A DNA stretch of 64,000 bases from Cephalotus follicularis (GCA_001972305.1 BDDD01001605.1:163599-227598); one strand, 5' to 3'. Positions 44,530 to 57,149 are shown, counted from the stretch's first letter. Numbers and translations: made by a program. Notes: a model not told the origin generated them from the letters alone.

Positions 44530-47445
44530 ATGATATCTGCTATTCAGGCTGACAGACTCTTGAGACAGGGATGTGTTGCTTACCTGGCACATGTAACGGA
44601 CGACAGCAAATGGATACCGAAGTTGGAGGATGTTCCTGTGGTTTGTGAATACCCGGATGTGTTCCCGGAAGATCTGACGTCCTTACCTCCTGAGAGAGAT
44701 GTGGAGTTTGCTATAGATCTTTTGCCAGGAACAGCTCCGATATCAACAGCTCCTTACCGAATGGCCCCTCCTGAGTTAAAGGAATTGAAAGTGCAATTAC
44801 AGGAGTTGTTGGACAAAGGTTTCATCAGACTCAGTGTATCCCCATGGGGAGCACTGGTCTTGTTTGTTAAAAAGAATGATGGATCCCTGAGAATGTGCAT
44901 TGATTACCGTCAGTTAAATAAGGTAACAGTCAAGAACAAGTATCCACTGCTGCATATCGATGATTTGTTCGATCAGCTCAAGGGATCTTCAGTGTTCTCT
45001 AAGTTGGATCTGAGATCAGGATATCACCAGATCAGGGTTAAAGCGGAAGATATTCTCAAGACTGCTTTCAGATCACGATATGGACACTATGAATTTGTGG
45101 TGATGCCTTTCGGGGTGACCAACGCCCCTGCAGCATTTATGAGCTTAATGAATAAGATATTCAATACATATCTTGATCGGTTTATAGTGGTGTTCATCGA
45201 TGACATCTTGATATACTCAAAGTCTATGGAAGAACATGGTGAACACTTACACTTGGCATTATAGACTCTCAGAGACCATTAGTTGTATGCCAAGTTTAGT
45301 AAATGTGAATTCTGGTTATCAGAAGTAACATTCCTTGGTCATGTTATATCCAGCGCAGGATTGTCCGTAGACCCTACAAAGATTGAAGCAGTGAAAAGCT
45401 GGAAGCGACCAACGAATGTGACGGAAGTCCGGAGCTTTCTCGGCTTGGCAGGATATTACCGTCGATTTGTAGAGGGTTTTTCAAAAATAGCGACACCTCT
45501 GACTAGATTGACGCAGAAAAATGTGGCCTTTATCTAGGATGATGCTTGTGAACGGAGTTTCCAAGAATTAAAGCATCGCCTGACTACTGCGCCAGTCCTA
45601 GCCTTACCAAAAGGCAACAAAGGCTTCGTTGTATACAGTGACGCATCAGGAAGTGGCCTGGGTTGTGTCCTTATGCAGAACGGAAGAGTGAACGCATACG
45701 CCTCAAGGAAGTTAAAGCCCCATGAAGAGAACTATCCCACTCATGATCTTGAGTTAGCAGCGATAGTATTCGCTCTGCGTAAATGGAGGCATTATCTATA
45801 TGGTACAAAGTTCGAGGTGTATACCGATCACAAAAGCTTAAAGTACTTGTTTTCACAGAAGGATCTGAATATGAGACAACGTAGATGGATGGAGTTGCTT
45901 AATGACTATAACTGTGAAATACAATACCATTCAGGCAAAGCTAATGTGGTTGCAGATGCCCTTAGTCGTCGATTAGCTTGCCTAACCATTGCTCGTATTC
46001 AGACACGCCCATGGCTAATGGACCGAATCCGTGAAGCTCAGAGCCATGATGGTAACCTTCTCAAGCTAGCTTTGAGCGAAGACGGAGGGTTAAAGGCGGA
46101 TTTCTCTGTTCAAGGCGATGGATTAATCCAATATCAGGACAGAATATGTGTTCCTAATGATAAGGAAGTGAAAGATAAACTGTTGTCACAAGCGCATCGT
46201 TCTAGCTTCTTCGTACATCCAGGAAGTACCAAGATGTACCGAGATCTTAAGCTGAGCTATTGGTGGAAAAACATGAAAAGAGAGATAGCTGAATATGTTG
46301 CTTCATGTTTAACATGCCAACAGGTTAAAGCAGAACACCAAAGACCAGCAGGATTGTTACAGCCGTTACCTGTGGTACAATGGAAATGGGAATACATAAC
46401 GATGGATTTCGTGACAGGACTGCCCGGAACAAGGAATGGTCATGATGCCATATGGGTAATCGTCGATCGCTTTACTAAGTCTGCACATTTCCTCACGATC
46501 AAGATGAACTTTTCTCTGACACGGCTGGCCAATATGTATATTGTTGAAATAGTGAGGCTCCATGGAGTACCAATCAGCGTGGTGTCTGACAGAGACCCCC
46601 GTTTTACATCGCGGTTTTGGAGGAAACTGCAAGAAGCTTTTGGTACTCAGCTGAACTTTAGCACAACTTTCCATCCCCAGACTGATGGACAGTCTGAGAG
46701 AACTATTCAGACTCTAGAAGACATGCTACGAGCATGCGTTTTGGATTGGGGAGGTAGCTGGGAAGACCATCTACCCTTAGTAGAGTTCTCGTATAACAAC
46801 AATTTTCACGCCAGTATTAGTATGGCGCCGTTCGAGGCTCTTTATGGAAGGAAGTGCAGAACCCCAATCTGTTGGTTCGAAGTGGGAGAAGAGAGTCTCG
46901 TGGGACCCAAACTTGTACAAGACACAGTTGAGAAGGCAAAGGTTATCCGGGAAAGACTCCGTACAGCACAAAGCCGACAGAAAAGTTATGCAGACCACCG
47001 CAGGCGAGAGTTGGAGTTCGCTGTGGGCGATCATGTATTCCTTAAAGTTTCTCCAACTAAAGGAATTATGAGGTTCGGCAAGAAAGGGAAACTGACTCCT
47101 CGGTTTATAGGACCTTTTGAGATCCTTGAAAGAGTGGGTCCTGTTGCCTATCGACTTGCCTTACCACCCAGCCTGGCGGATGTGCACAACGTGTTTCATG
47201 TTTCGATGCTGCGGAAGTACCATCCTGACCTTTCTCACGTTTTGTAATGGGAGCCACTGGAATTGAGAACGGATTTGAGTTTCGAGGAGATACCTATCCG
47301 GATTCTCGACCGCCGAATTAAACAGCTAAGGAGCAAGACCATTCCGTTAGTAAAGGTATTATGGCAATATCACGGAGTGGAAGAAGCTACGTGAGAAAGA
47401 GAAGATGATATGCAGGCTAAATACCCCCGATTGTTTTTATCCTAG
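44530..47445 (+). pseudogene. pol: Second chromovirus RT, RNase H, integrase, chromodomain-like end
   Basis: RT spans 44700-45260, with [13 protein letters not shown] and [12 protein letters not shown] stop lies at 45262-45264 and another at 45535. RNase H (45640-45970) has [26 protein letters not shown] and VVADALSRR. Integrase runs from the zinc finger ([13 protein letters not shown], 46307) through a core with [23 protein letters not shown] and [18 protein letters not shown], so the DDE residues are present. The C-terminal segment ends near 47445, with ILDRRIKQLRSKTIPLVKVL. Stops at 47245-47247 and in VEEAT*ERE (about 47391) break it. The 524-codon frame 45673-47247 is the longest intact piece. 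Confidence 0.88.
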
Positions 47446-47482
47446 GAAATCTCGGGATGAGATTTCTCTAAGGATGGGAGGA

Positions 47483-48972
47483 TGTAAGAGCCCTAAATAT
47501 TATAAAATATTATTATTGGGCTTTATAATTACTTTCCCACTTTTGGGCTGGACCCGAAATTTATAATGTATTTAATTGGGCCTTAATGGAAAATAAGTTA
47601 TGATTTGGGCCTTAAGATAATATAATTTGTAAATATGGGCTAAAGGAATTATGTTATTCACCTTGGGCCGGATTTATTGGTATAATTAGATTTTTGGGCC
47701 CTATTGTGAAAAGTGTAATTTGGCCCAAGTGGTGAAAGGCTGACCCAAGCCTAATAATGGCCTGCACCCGTGAGAATCCCCTCAAGAGTTCTAGACTCTT
47801 CCAATGGCCTATATAAAAAGATAAGGACCCTTCAGACACACTTTTTGACTATCTTCTTGCACAATTTCTCTAGAGAATTCGGGAGAGAAAGAGAGAGTGA
47901 GGAGAAGGAAACTATGTGGGTGCTGTTCAAGTGAGCCCCACGCCCCTGCTCCTCCAATTATAAATACCTCTTTCAAAGGGAGCAAGGGATTTGTGTAAGG
48001 AATAAGAGGAGATTAGCAAGGCTAAAAGTGTGTAGCAAACCCCGTTGGAAGGAAGTCCAGAATTCTGAGAGGAGGAAACGTCTCCGTTTCCAACCTTACT
48101 CCAGGTAGGTTACTCCATGTCTGAGTGCCTACCAGCTGTGTGTTGATGTTCGTGTATGTGTTTTCCCTGCTTGCTGTTTGTGTGTGATGATGTCTTTTTG
48201 TTTGCTTACTAGAATGCATAGTAGATAGAGTATATATATACACATTATTATATGAGCATACCCTGCTATGTGCAATTGGCAAGGACATGTGCCTCGCACG
48301 TGGGCGTCCCCTCTTATTTTTGCATTCTAGCTGCACCAAACGCCATGCCCGCACGAAGACGCCATGATTCACGTTACCGTTGAGGAGTTAAACTCCCTGG
48401 TCTTCGGCGCGCACTGTACAGGCATGGAATGGGCAGAGCGTGCAAACTGGCCGGGCTGACCGTGCGAACTGGCCAGGCCGAGGGTGCGAACTGGCCGTGC
48501 CGAGCGTGCGAAATGGTCGGGCGGAGCATGCGAACTGGCTGGGCTGGGCGTGTGAGCTGTCCGAGCTGAGCGCGACCTACCGGGGGTAACCTACCGAGCG
48601 CCCGGGGCCGAGCGCATGGGCAGCTGGGGAGAAATGCCATGGATGCCGGGCTGATCGCATGGACTGCCAGGGCCGAACTGCTATGGGTGAGTGCCGAGCT
48701 CCACGCCCGAGCGCCAGGGGCGAGCATCCAAGCTGCTACCATGGCAGAGCAGCCATGTCCGAGCGCCAGGGATGAGCGCTAGGCATGCCCGGGGACGAAC
48801 TGTTGGAGATGCTGGGGAAGCCTTACCAGCGGCGCCAATGCCAGGGGAGCCGTCCATAGCTCTCCCATGCCATGTAGGCTCATGGTGATTCCTTTCCATG
48901 CAACCCAGGGATGCTCCCGAGCTGTGCGCCATCATTACCAACCACCTGAGCTTCCCTTACTGTGAGCTGAGC
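47483..48972 (+). repeat. 3' LTR of the second chromovirus, truncated (1490 bp)
   Basis: Begins TGTAAGAGCCC after a purine run (aaggatgggagga). It follows the 5' LTR up to ...GTGAGCTGAGC and then stops. Relative to the 5' LTR it also lacks about 80 bp near 48402. The short repeat GAGCTTCC at the break suggests a deletion by illegitimate recombination that also removed Tat sequence. Confidence 0.85.
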
Positions 48973-49338
48973 TTCCTCAATTAATACCCATCATCGCACC
49001 GTAAATTACGAAATTTAAACTCCAGACACTTCGATGCCCGCGCATGACCTTTGGTTTTCCACTCCTGATTTGACAGGAGGATCTCCACCATTGAATATAA
49101 CTGGGATCTACCGTCTAGATTCGTCCCTAGGGTCTTTAAATACCCCTTCTCCCTTTGGGGATCCTCTTTACGTTTTCGCAAACCCTAAAAGCACCAGACT
49201 CTTGAATCTTCTGCTCTTCCAACCTTCAACTTCGTCTTCTTCTTCGCTCAAGAACACAGGTGAACCCAGTTTTCATCTACCAGTTACTTGTCAAAGCTTC
49301 CCCCATGTCCACTTCGTCTTCCTCTCTCAGATAACCCC
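48973..49338 (+). promoter_or_regulatory. Promoter and leader of the antisense gene, right Tat
   Basis: It corresponds to 16.6-16.93 kb in the inverted-LTR element. Shared 'ctgatttgac' and CT-rich leader segments are seen, with a TTTAAATA candidate TATA near 49135 and the leader ending in 'tctcagataacccc' before ATG. Confidence 0.5.
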
Positions 49339-52077
49339 ATGGCCAGAACGAAGCATACCAAGAGGTTTGTCAGGAGTTCAGAAGTGGTAGCCTGAGCGTC
49401 CACAGGGGTCATTGTCGCTGTTTGTCCCCTCAACATGAAGGTGGAGATGGAGGCCTCTGCCGCTGGGAACCCCAACGTTGAAGCTACGGGGGCCGGAGTT
49501 CAGGTTTTCCGGGCCAATTTTGATGAGACCACCATGCGCCCTCACAAACTGGTGCAATTGGTTAAGGAGTACTCTATTCTTGGTGGCCTGGACTTGGAGA
49601 TCCCAACTGACCCCAGGTCAGTCACAGTGAACCAACCCGAGCACTTTGTGGTGTTCCAAGATGCTTTGGAGCATGGGTTGAGACTATCGCTGCCGCTGTT
49701 CGCAGTTACCGTCCTCGGGCACTACCGGATCCATCCTTCAATGCTGTAAGCTCAGTCCTGGGGGTTCATCTTTGGGTTCATCGTACGCTGTCTTGAGGCG
49801 GATGCAGTGCCCACCCTCAGGCTGTTCAAAGAATTCCACATCGTGGCTCCCTCCCCAAAGAAGCGCGGCTTTCACTTTAAGTCACGCATGGGTCACCCCA
49901 AGCTGCTGGCGGAGAACACCAAGACGGTCAAGCGCTGGAGGGAGAAGTATTTCCTGGTCAAGAACCTCCCCGGCTTCCTCCCCTATCCTTGGACAGACAC
50001 ACTGGATACCGGGCTCCTGAACCAGAGGTCTTTTCTGACCAGAGAAGAGACCGCAGACCTGAGGAGGCTCTCGGCCCTTGCACCCGAGGATGTGCTGAAG
50101 GTGGTGTCCGAGGACCGCCTACGACGGCATGGGCTTAGCATGTCCATAGGGCGTAGAGCTAGCCTAGAGCTGGAGGCGAAGGAGGTACCAACAAGGATCC
50201 AGAGAGAGAGGGACCAGGGTGGTCATGGTGGAGCTGCTTCCTTGGCGGCCACACAAGGAGATAGCCGTACAAAGCCTTTTCTTGGGCTACCCCTTTTTTT
50301 TGAGTTAGTGACTAACTTTTTTTTAATGCCTTACCAACTGCTTCTTTGCTTGTCTCTGCAGAGATGGCCCGCCAAGAGTCAGCCATGGACTTGATCAGGG
50401 CCGACCGTGAACAGGCTCGTGCTACCGACCCAGGGGTACAGAGGAGAGACGCTGAGAAAAGGCAGAGGGCCTTGGAGAAGCCGCGGAAGGCGGCGGAGAG
50501 GAGGGCGGCCAGGTAGGTTGAGGGGAGGGACAGGCTTGACAAGCTGCCCCGGGTCATATCTGAGGAGGCCAGGGAGGCCAGTGATGCAGAGGCCAGGGAG
50601 ACCAGGGAGGTAGGGGCTGCGGAGGCCAGGGCTGTGGCGGCCATGGCTGCCAAGGCCAGGGAGGCCCGAGCTCCGGAGGCCCGGGCTGCTGAGGAGGAGC
50701 GCGCTGCTGTGGAGGAGTGTGCTGCTGAGGCCAGGGAGGCCGCGAAGGCTAGGGAGGCTAGAGCAGTGGAAGCCAGGGTGCCTATGACTGACCCTGAGCT
50801 CGGGCGTCCCTCAAAGAGGCAGCGGTTGGAGAAGGGGAAGGTTTCCCAGGGCGAATCCGTCGAGGGGCGCCTCTGTGACCCCCACCATCCTTACCCCGCT
50901 GCAAAGCTTGCACAGGTAAGGGATATCCTGGGAGAGCTTGGTCATGCCGGCGTTTGTCTGAAGATGCCCGGGGTCACCACGGAGCTGGACAGAGTAGGCA
51001 CGTTCCCCTACGAGCTGGGGCTAAGGGAGGAGTGGTCGACAGGGCAGCTTTGGACCACCCTCTTCCAGTGCTGCCAGTGGGTAAGAACACTTGCCCTGAC
51101 TTTCTTTTTTGAACTTTTTCTAGCTCTGGACTGACGTTGTTTTCTTTTTTCCCCAGGCCATGGTCAATTCCCATCTTCTGATGGACAGGACTGACCAGGA
51201 GACCAGCCTAAACGAGCAGCTCGGGGTTGAAAATGCTGAGCTGACCAGGTCTATGGCCACGGCCTGTGCTCAGCTGGATGAAGTTCTGGGTGCCCAAGAG
51301 GGCCTGACGGCTGAGAAGGACAAAGTTGTGGAGGAGGCCAGGAGGGAGAGGGGCCTCAAGATCGTTGCCATGGAGTGGACAAATGAACTTGAGGGCAGGC
51401 TGGAGGCTTTACAAGACCAGTTAGCCAGGTCCAAGGAGCTTGGGGATGCCCGGGCCAAAGCCGTTGCAGAGAGGGCAGTCCTGGACTTCAAGGCCTCAGT
51501 AGAGTTTCGAGACGCCATGGATCAGGCCGTGGACCTCTACAAGGCTTCTAAGGATTTCAACCGTGAGGTTTTGAAGAAGTCTTCGGCCAACTTTCGTCGG
51601 GAGTACTATACCTGTCGAAACATGGTCGAGTGCTTTCCGGATCTCCCGTTGGACTCCTTTGTCTGTGGCCCTTCCGTGGCAGAGTATGACTTCATCCCAG
51701 AGGGCGTTGAAGAGGCCGAGGATGAAGCCTTCAGAGCCTTTGATGAAGAGCAAAGTCATGCTAAGAACCCCTGTTGGTCTCCCAACGGCCATGACCTGGT
51801 TCCCTTCACTGCACCTGCTGAGGACGGCAACCTTGGGGCCTTTGCTGTCGAGCCTCTCTCTCACATCATTGCTGAGGAGCCTGCCCCAACGCGGATGACC
51901 GAGGATGATCCGGCTCCTTCTCCTAGTCCCTGCTTCGATGACCCTCCTCCTCCTCCTCCTCTGTCGGAAGAAGAAGCTCCTCCTCCTCCTCCATCCGTAG
52001 TAGACATCCCTTCGGGGGATGAGGCTTATGATAGATTTTTTTGTTTTTGCCTTGTAATTTTTCTTTCCTCTCAATAA
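49339..52077 (+). pseudogene. Antisense gene of the right Tat element, three exons, with stops
   Basis: Exons are about 49339-50266, 50362-51080 and 51157-52077. Introns (gtacaaag...ctctgcag; gtaagaac...tccccag) sit at the same places and in the same phases (1 and 0) as in the copy at 16932. The N-terminus reads MARTKHTKRFVR, similar to MARTKQTARP there. Conserved parts are FVVFQDALEHGLRLSLPLFA and RLFKEFHIVAPSPKKRG in the Transposase_28-like domain, an Ala/Arg/Glu-rich helical region, a likely nuclear signal GRPSKRQRLEKGK (about 50806), a long coiled coil, REYYTCRNMVE, and a Pro-rich acidic tail with PPPPPPLSEEEAPPPPP. Stops at 49393 (TGA), 49747 (TAA) and about 50515 (TAG) inactivate it. 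Function is unknown. Confidence 0.75.
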
Positions 52078-52097
52078 TGTAATCTTTTCAATGATCA

Positions 52098-52103
52098 ATA
52101 AAA
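52098..52103 (+). promoter_or_regulatory. AATAAA poly(A) signal, right antisense gene
   Basis: Follows the stop by about 20 bp and is conserved with 3449 and 19432. Confidence 0.55.
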
Positions 52104-52659
52104 TGAAGTATTTTTGTACTTCACTTGTGTATATTTTATTTCTGCTTTGGAATGTCAAGTACTTGTGAAGCATTAAGCTTCTTCTCCCCGGGCTTTCCTA
52201 GCTTTATTAGCGTTGCATGTTATGCTAGAGTTCTTCCCAGGCATTCACTATTCCCTTAGGACAATAGAATGTAAATAAAAAGAACAATCTTCTGGCTTGA
52301 TCACCTAAGCTTTGTAGTCCCCTTAGGACGCCTTATTTCAAAGGCGCTTAGGCATAGAGACTTAGTCTTTACGAGCTCAGTTATGTTCGTGGACTAAGAT
52401 CTTGGTATGCCCGAACAAGTTCCTATGGGTTTGCCGAGCAGGATGTCATCTGGTTCAGCATATTGTGAGCCAGGTCTTATGAGCTTGCAGTCCTCATAGG
52501 GACACTTGTATTAAAGTGCTTAGTACAACGAACTTGATCGTTGCGAGTTCCCATGGATTTGCCTCTTAAGACACGACTTTAGGTCTGGTCGAACAAGTTC
52601 CCATGGTGTTACCGACCAGAGAGTGCTCCCTGGGGAGTCTTATTGCTTCCTTGGAAGTC

Positions 52660-53290
52660 TTCACGTGCTCCCCTAGGGGAGGGTTTGTTGACCGCTCTCC
52701 TGGGGGAGTCTTATTGTAGTGCCCCCGGTGGGGTCTTTTTGTGATGCCCCCTGGGGGGTCTCTTTGTTGAGTGCTCCCCTTGGGGGGGGCTTTGTTCATG
52801 GTTAGTCAAACCCTGGGTTAACTTCGCAGCTCAGGTTGGTTGACCCTAGGTGAGCTCTGGTGGCGTTCTCGGGTGTTTGTCCCCGGGCCTGCTCGCGGGA
52901 ATTAAGGGAGGGTAAGAGGTTTGCCCTGGTTTTGCCCGTCCTCCCGACTTCGGACCGGCTTGGTCCCTGAAGATGTTTTGTTGGATGAGCCCCGGTGGGT
53001 CCCTTGGGTACCTGGCCGAGGTGAGATTCCATCTCCTTAATGTTAGATGAGCATTTGGGGGATCTCGGGTAGTTTCCCCTGCTTGGCGTTACTTTTTTTT
53101 ATATGCCCCTTGGGGGGTCTTTTAGAATTGCCCCCTGGGGGGGTCTTTGAGAAATGCCCCATGCGGAGTCTTTTTGGTGCTCCCCTAGTAGGGAGGCTTT
53201 GTTGCTTTGCCCCCTGGGGGGTCTTTTAGAATTGCCCCCTGCGGGGTCTTTTTGGTGCTCCCCTGGTGGGGAGGCTTTTTGGTGCTTTGA
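52660..53290. repeat. Array of G/C hairpins followed by T runs, between convergent genes
   Basis: Many imperfect units of the types TGCCCCCTGGGGGGTCTTTT and TGCTCCCCTGGTGGGGAGGC, each with a CCCC/GGGG stem and a T-rich tail. About 8-12 units, irregularly spaced, with a less repetitive stretch at about 52800-53045. The equivalent array in the left element (4078-4182) has CTCCT/AGGAG stems. The open frame at 53047-53229 is repeat noise. Confidence 0.75.
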
Positions 53291-53444
53291 GGGAGTTGAT
53301 CGGTGGTTGTTCAGAGGTTTAAGGACATGAACATTGGTCCTCCGGTCCCTTGAAAACTTGGAACTATAGTCTTGAACACAATTTTTGAAAAAAAATTCAG
53401 CTTTATTTCCTCTTTGAATTTTTGTACATCTTTACAAGGAATCA

Positions 53445-56400
53445 TTAGTAGTACTTCCTCAGATGCTCGGCATTCCAAGCTCTGGCAATTTCCCTGCCCC
53501 CCAGAGTTTCAAGTTTGAATGTTTTTGGGCGGAGCACTCTCTTGATCTTGTATGGCCCTTCCCAGGCAGGGGCTAGCTTTCCTCTAGTATCAGTTGGGTC
53601 TGAAATTCCTGAGTTGCGCAAGAGTAGATCTCCTTGCCTTAGTGGTCTGGGGCTCACCCTTTTGTTGTAGTAACGTTTCACCCTTTGTTGGTAAGCTGCG
53701 ACTCTGATGACGGCCTTGTCTCTGAGCTCTCCTACTAAATCAAGGAGGCATCTAAGTCCTTCTTCATTGTTCTCCTCCGTGAAGTGCACAACCCTTGGTG
53801 ACTGGACACCAATCTCTACCGGTATCATAGCCTTTGCTCCGAAGCAAAGACTGTATGGGGACTCACCAGTCGTGGTCCGAGGAGTGGTTCTATAAGCCCA
53901 TAAAACACATGGTAGCTCCTCTGTCCATCTTCCTTTAATGTCTTCAAGGCCCTTCTTCAAGCCCAAGATGATTTCTCTATTTATCACCTCTGCTTGATCA
54001 TTGCTCTGGGGGTAGGCTACTGAGGCGAGCCTATGCTCTATTCTCCATTCTTTGCAAAAGTCACGAAAGGCCTGGCAGTCGAATTGTTTTCCATTATCTG
54101 AGACTATTGTCCTGGGGACTCCGAATCTGCAGATGATGGATTTCCATACAAAACTTTTCGTGTTCTTCTCTGTGATTGTGGCTAGGGGTTCTGCCTCTAC
54201 CCACTTGGTAAAATAGTCCACTGCTACAATGAGAAACTTCCTCTGGCCTGTCGCCATAGGTAGTGGTCCTACGAAGTCCATTCCCCATTGTGCAAAGGGC
54301 AGGGGACCGTGATAGATGTCAAAGGTTGAGAAGGTCTTCTGCTTATATTTGCGTTCCTCTGGCACTTGTCACATTTCCTTACCAAATCTATAGCGTCTTG
54401 GTGCAAGGTCGGCTAGTAGTAGCCTTGCCTTAGCAGCTTGTGGTACAATGTTCTGCCCCCTGTGTGGTTGCCACAAAACCCTTCGTGGACCTCCCTTAGA
54501 GCATAATCGGCCTCTAGGGGAGTCAGGCATCTCAGCCAAGGGAAAGAGAAAGACCTTTTGTAGAGAATCCCGTCACGGAGCTGAAATCTGTTTGCTTTGT
54601 ACACCAAAATCCCATTCCTTAGCCAGTTGATAAACGGGGTCATCCAGTTTGGCTCATGTGGTAAATCTATGTCCATCACATCTACTTCAGATATGGTGGG
54701 TATATCCAAGTAGTCTATCAGCACGGTTTGATTCTTCTCTAGCTCTTCTGCAGTGGCTAGTTTTGACAATTGGTCTACTCGGGCGTTTTCTGCTCTGGGT
54801 ATTTTCAAAACTCTTAGAACTTTGAAGGCTGGCTTCAAACTCTGGAAGTGTGATAAATATTTCTCCATTGAGTCTTCTCGGGCCTCATACTCTCCACTGG
54901 CCAGACCAACCACTATCTGAGAATCACTAGAGGCTTCTATCTTTCGTACCTCCAGATGCTTCGCAATTGTCAGCCCGGCTATAAGAGCTTCCCACTCAGC
55001 TTCATTATTTATAGCTTTAAAACCGAACCTCAGAGCATACTCCAGCATCCACCCACTTGGACTTACCAACACCAGCCCTGCACCACTACCTATGATGCAA
55101 GAAGAGAAATCCACGGATAACCTCCAAATCTCCCTCTCGCTCTCGGAAGGGTCCTCCTCCATACACTCCGTGGGTGTATTATCTCCAACAAAGTAGGCCA
55201 GGACCTGTGATTTGATTGCTGGTCTGGTTTCGAACTTCACATCATACTCGCCTAGTTCGACTGACCACTTGATTAGTCTGCCCGAGGTGTCAAGCTTTGC
55301 AAGAACTTGCTTGAGTGGCTTGTCAGTCAGAACCTTGATTGTATGGGCTTGAAAATATGGCCTTAATTTCCTAGCCGCAATTATTAGAGCGTAGGCGAGC
55401 TTCTCTACCTTCGGGTACCTCCCCTCAGCATCATTCAAAGCCTTGCTCACGTAGTACACCGGCCTTTGAACTTTCTCCTCTTTCCTTACCATCACTGCAC
55501 TCACTGCACCCGAGGTGGCTGCAAGGTACAAATATAAGTATTCCCCGTCCTTAGGTTTTGAGACCAGAGGAGGGGAAGCCAGGTATTCCTTCAACTTGTC
55601 GAAGGCTACTTGGCATTCGTCTGACCAGGAAAATCCCTTGGGATACGTCAGCACCTTAAAGAAAGGGAGGTACTTCTCTGCTGACTTCGAAACAAACCTG
55701 CTCAGGGCTGCTATTTTTTCATTTAGCTTTTGTACATCCCTGATGGTTTGGGGAGGCCTCATATTCTGAACCGCGGAGATCTTCTCTGGGTTGGCCTCTA
55801 CTCCCCTGCTTGAGACCATAAACCCTAGGAACTTGTCCGAAGTGACCCCAAAAGAGCACTTGGACGGATTGAGTTTCATTTTATATATTCTTAGTACTTC
55901 AAACGTTTCCTCCAAGTCTTTGATATGGGGGCTCCTGGCAAGGGTCTTGACGGGCATGTCGTCGATGTAGACCTCCATGTTTCTCCCGATCTGGGGCTCG
56001 AAGATCTTGTTGATCAGTTGTTGGTCGGTGGCCCCTGCATTCTTCAGACCAAAGAGCATGATCTTGTAACAATACATCCCCCGGTCCGTGATGAAAACTG
56101 TCTTATTCTCGTCAGGATCATACATGGGGATTTGATTATACCCCGAGTAGGCATCCAAGAAGCTCAACATCCTGTAGCCCGAGGTTGCGTCCACCAACTG
56201 GTCTATCTTTGGGAGAGGGAAGTGATCCTTAGGACAAGCTTTGTTGAGGTCTATGAAGTCAATGCACATCTTCCACTTGCCACTTGCCTTTTTGACTAAG
56301 ACTGGGTTTGCCAGCCAGTCTGAGTAATGCACCTCCCTTATGAACCCTGCCTGCATGAGCTTGCTTACCTCCTCGGCTATTGCTTGCTGACGCTCAGGAG

Positions 56401-57132
56401 CAAAGTTCCTCTTCTTCTGCCTAGTCGGGGTCCTCGCCGGATCCACACTTAGTTTATGAACCATTACGCTTGGGCTAATCCCAGGGACCTCCTCCGCCGA
56501 CCAAGCAAACACGTCTCTGCTATTTTGAAGGAATGTTATTAGTTCCCCCTTCTCCATCTCTTCGAGCTGTGAGCCAACTTGGAAGACTCTCTCGGAGTTG
56601 CCCACTTCTAGGGGCACTTGGATCACATCTTCAACAGGCTGTGGACGCTCAAGTTCCACGTCCCCCCTGAGCTTCACGTTCGCGATTGGGAGTACATTGT
56701 CCTTCCTGTGGTCCATGACGACAGTCTTGTAGCACTGCCTGGCTGCCTGTTGGTCTCTTCTGGCTTCTCCCACACCAAACCTTGTGGGGAACTTCATGAG
56801 TAAGTGCCTCATGGACACTATCACCTCTATTAGGTTCAGCCCAGGTCGCCCGATTATTGCGTTGTATGGGCTTGGTGTATCAACCACCAGGAAAGTCATC
56901 TGCACCTGGGTTTGGCGTGGAGCCGTGCTGGCAACCACTGATAGGTCGATAGATCCCAGAGGATGGACCATCTCCCCTGCAAAGCCGACAGTGGGGTCTT
57001 CACGGGCTTCAGCTGATCAACCGGTATCCTTAACTGATCAAATGCATGCTTGTACAGAATATCAGCCGAGCTGTCGCTGTTAATTAAGATCCTCTTCATG
57101 GAGAAGAGTTCCACCATAAGAGTCACCACCAC
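53445..57132 (-). pseudogene. pol: Tat protease, RT, two RNases H and integrase, right element
   Basis: Protease is at 57132-56860: ILINSDSSADILY, in which the catalytic Asp of the usual ID(S/G)GSSAD box is Asn. A frameshift near 56990 joins it to the next frame. The 852-codon frame 56971-54413 holds RT (FLDAYSGYNQIPM, VYIDDMPVK), RNase H (YYVSKALNDAEGRYPKVEK) and the archaeal-type RNase H (WRLSVDFSSC, FGFKAINNEAEWEALIAGL, EASSDSQIVV, ENARVDQLSKLA). It then enters the integrase zinc finger (HEGFCGNHTGGRTLYHKLL) and stops. Integrase continues at 54365-53445 with the acidic triad in WGMDFVGPLP, TIVSDNGKQF and QAEVINREI, ending EHLRKYY. The second RNase H places it in the Tat clade. Confidence 0.9.
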
Positions 57133-57149
57133 TGGATCCTCGTGAGAGA

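Larger units (their letters stand above)
39781..48972 (+). mobile_element. Second Tekay-like chromovirus, 3' LTR truncated
   Basis: Plus-strand element: 5' LTR 39781-42572, initiator tRNA-Met primer-binding site at 42578, gag, pol with RT, RNase H, integrase and a chromodomain-like end, then a 3' LTR that breaks off at 48972. It sits inside the right Tat element. The base pattern ATATG precedes it (39776-39780), but no partner duplication exists because the right end was deleted. It differs in sequence from the chromovirus at 27518, so it is a separate family of the same clade. Confidence 0.87.

Noticed and set aside
53047..53229. A 60-codon frame in the hairpin array
   Set aside because: It translates repeat units only.
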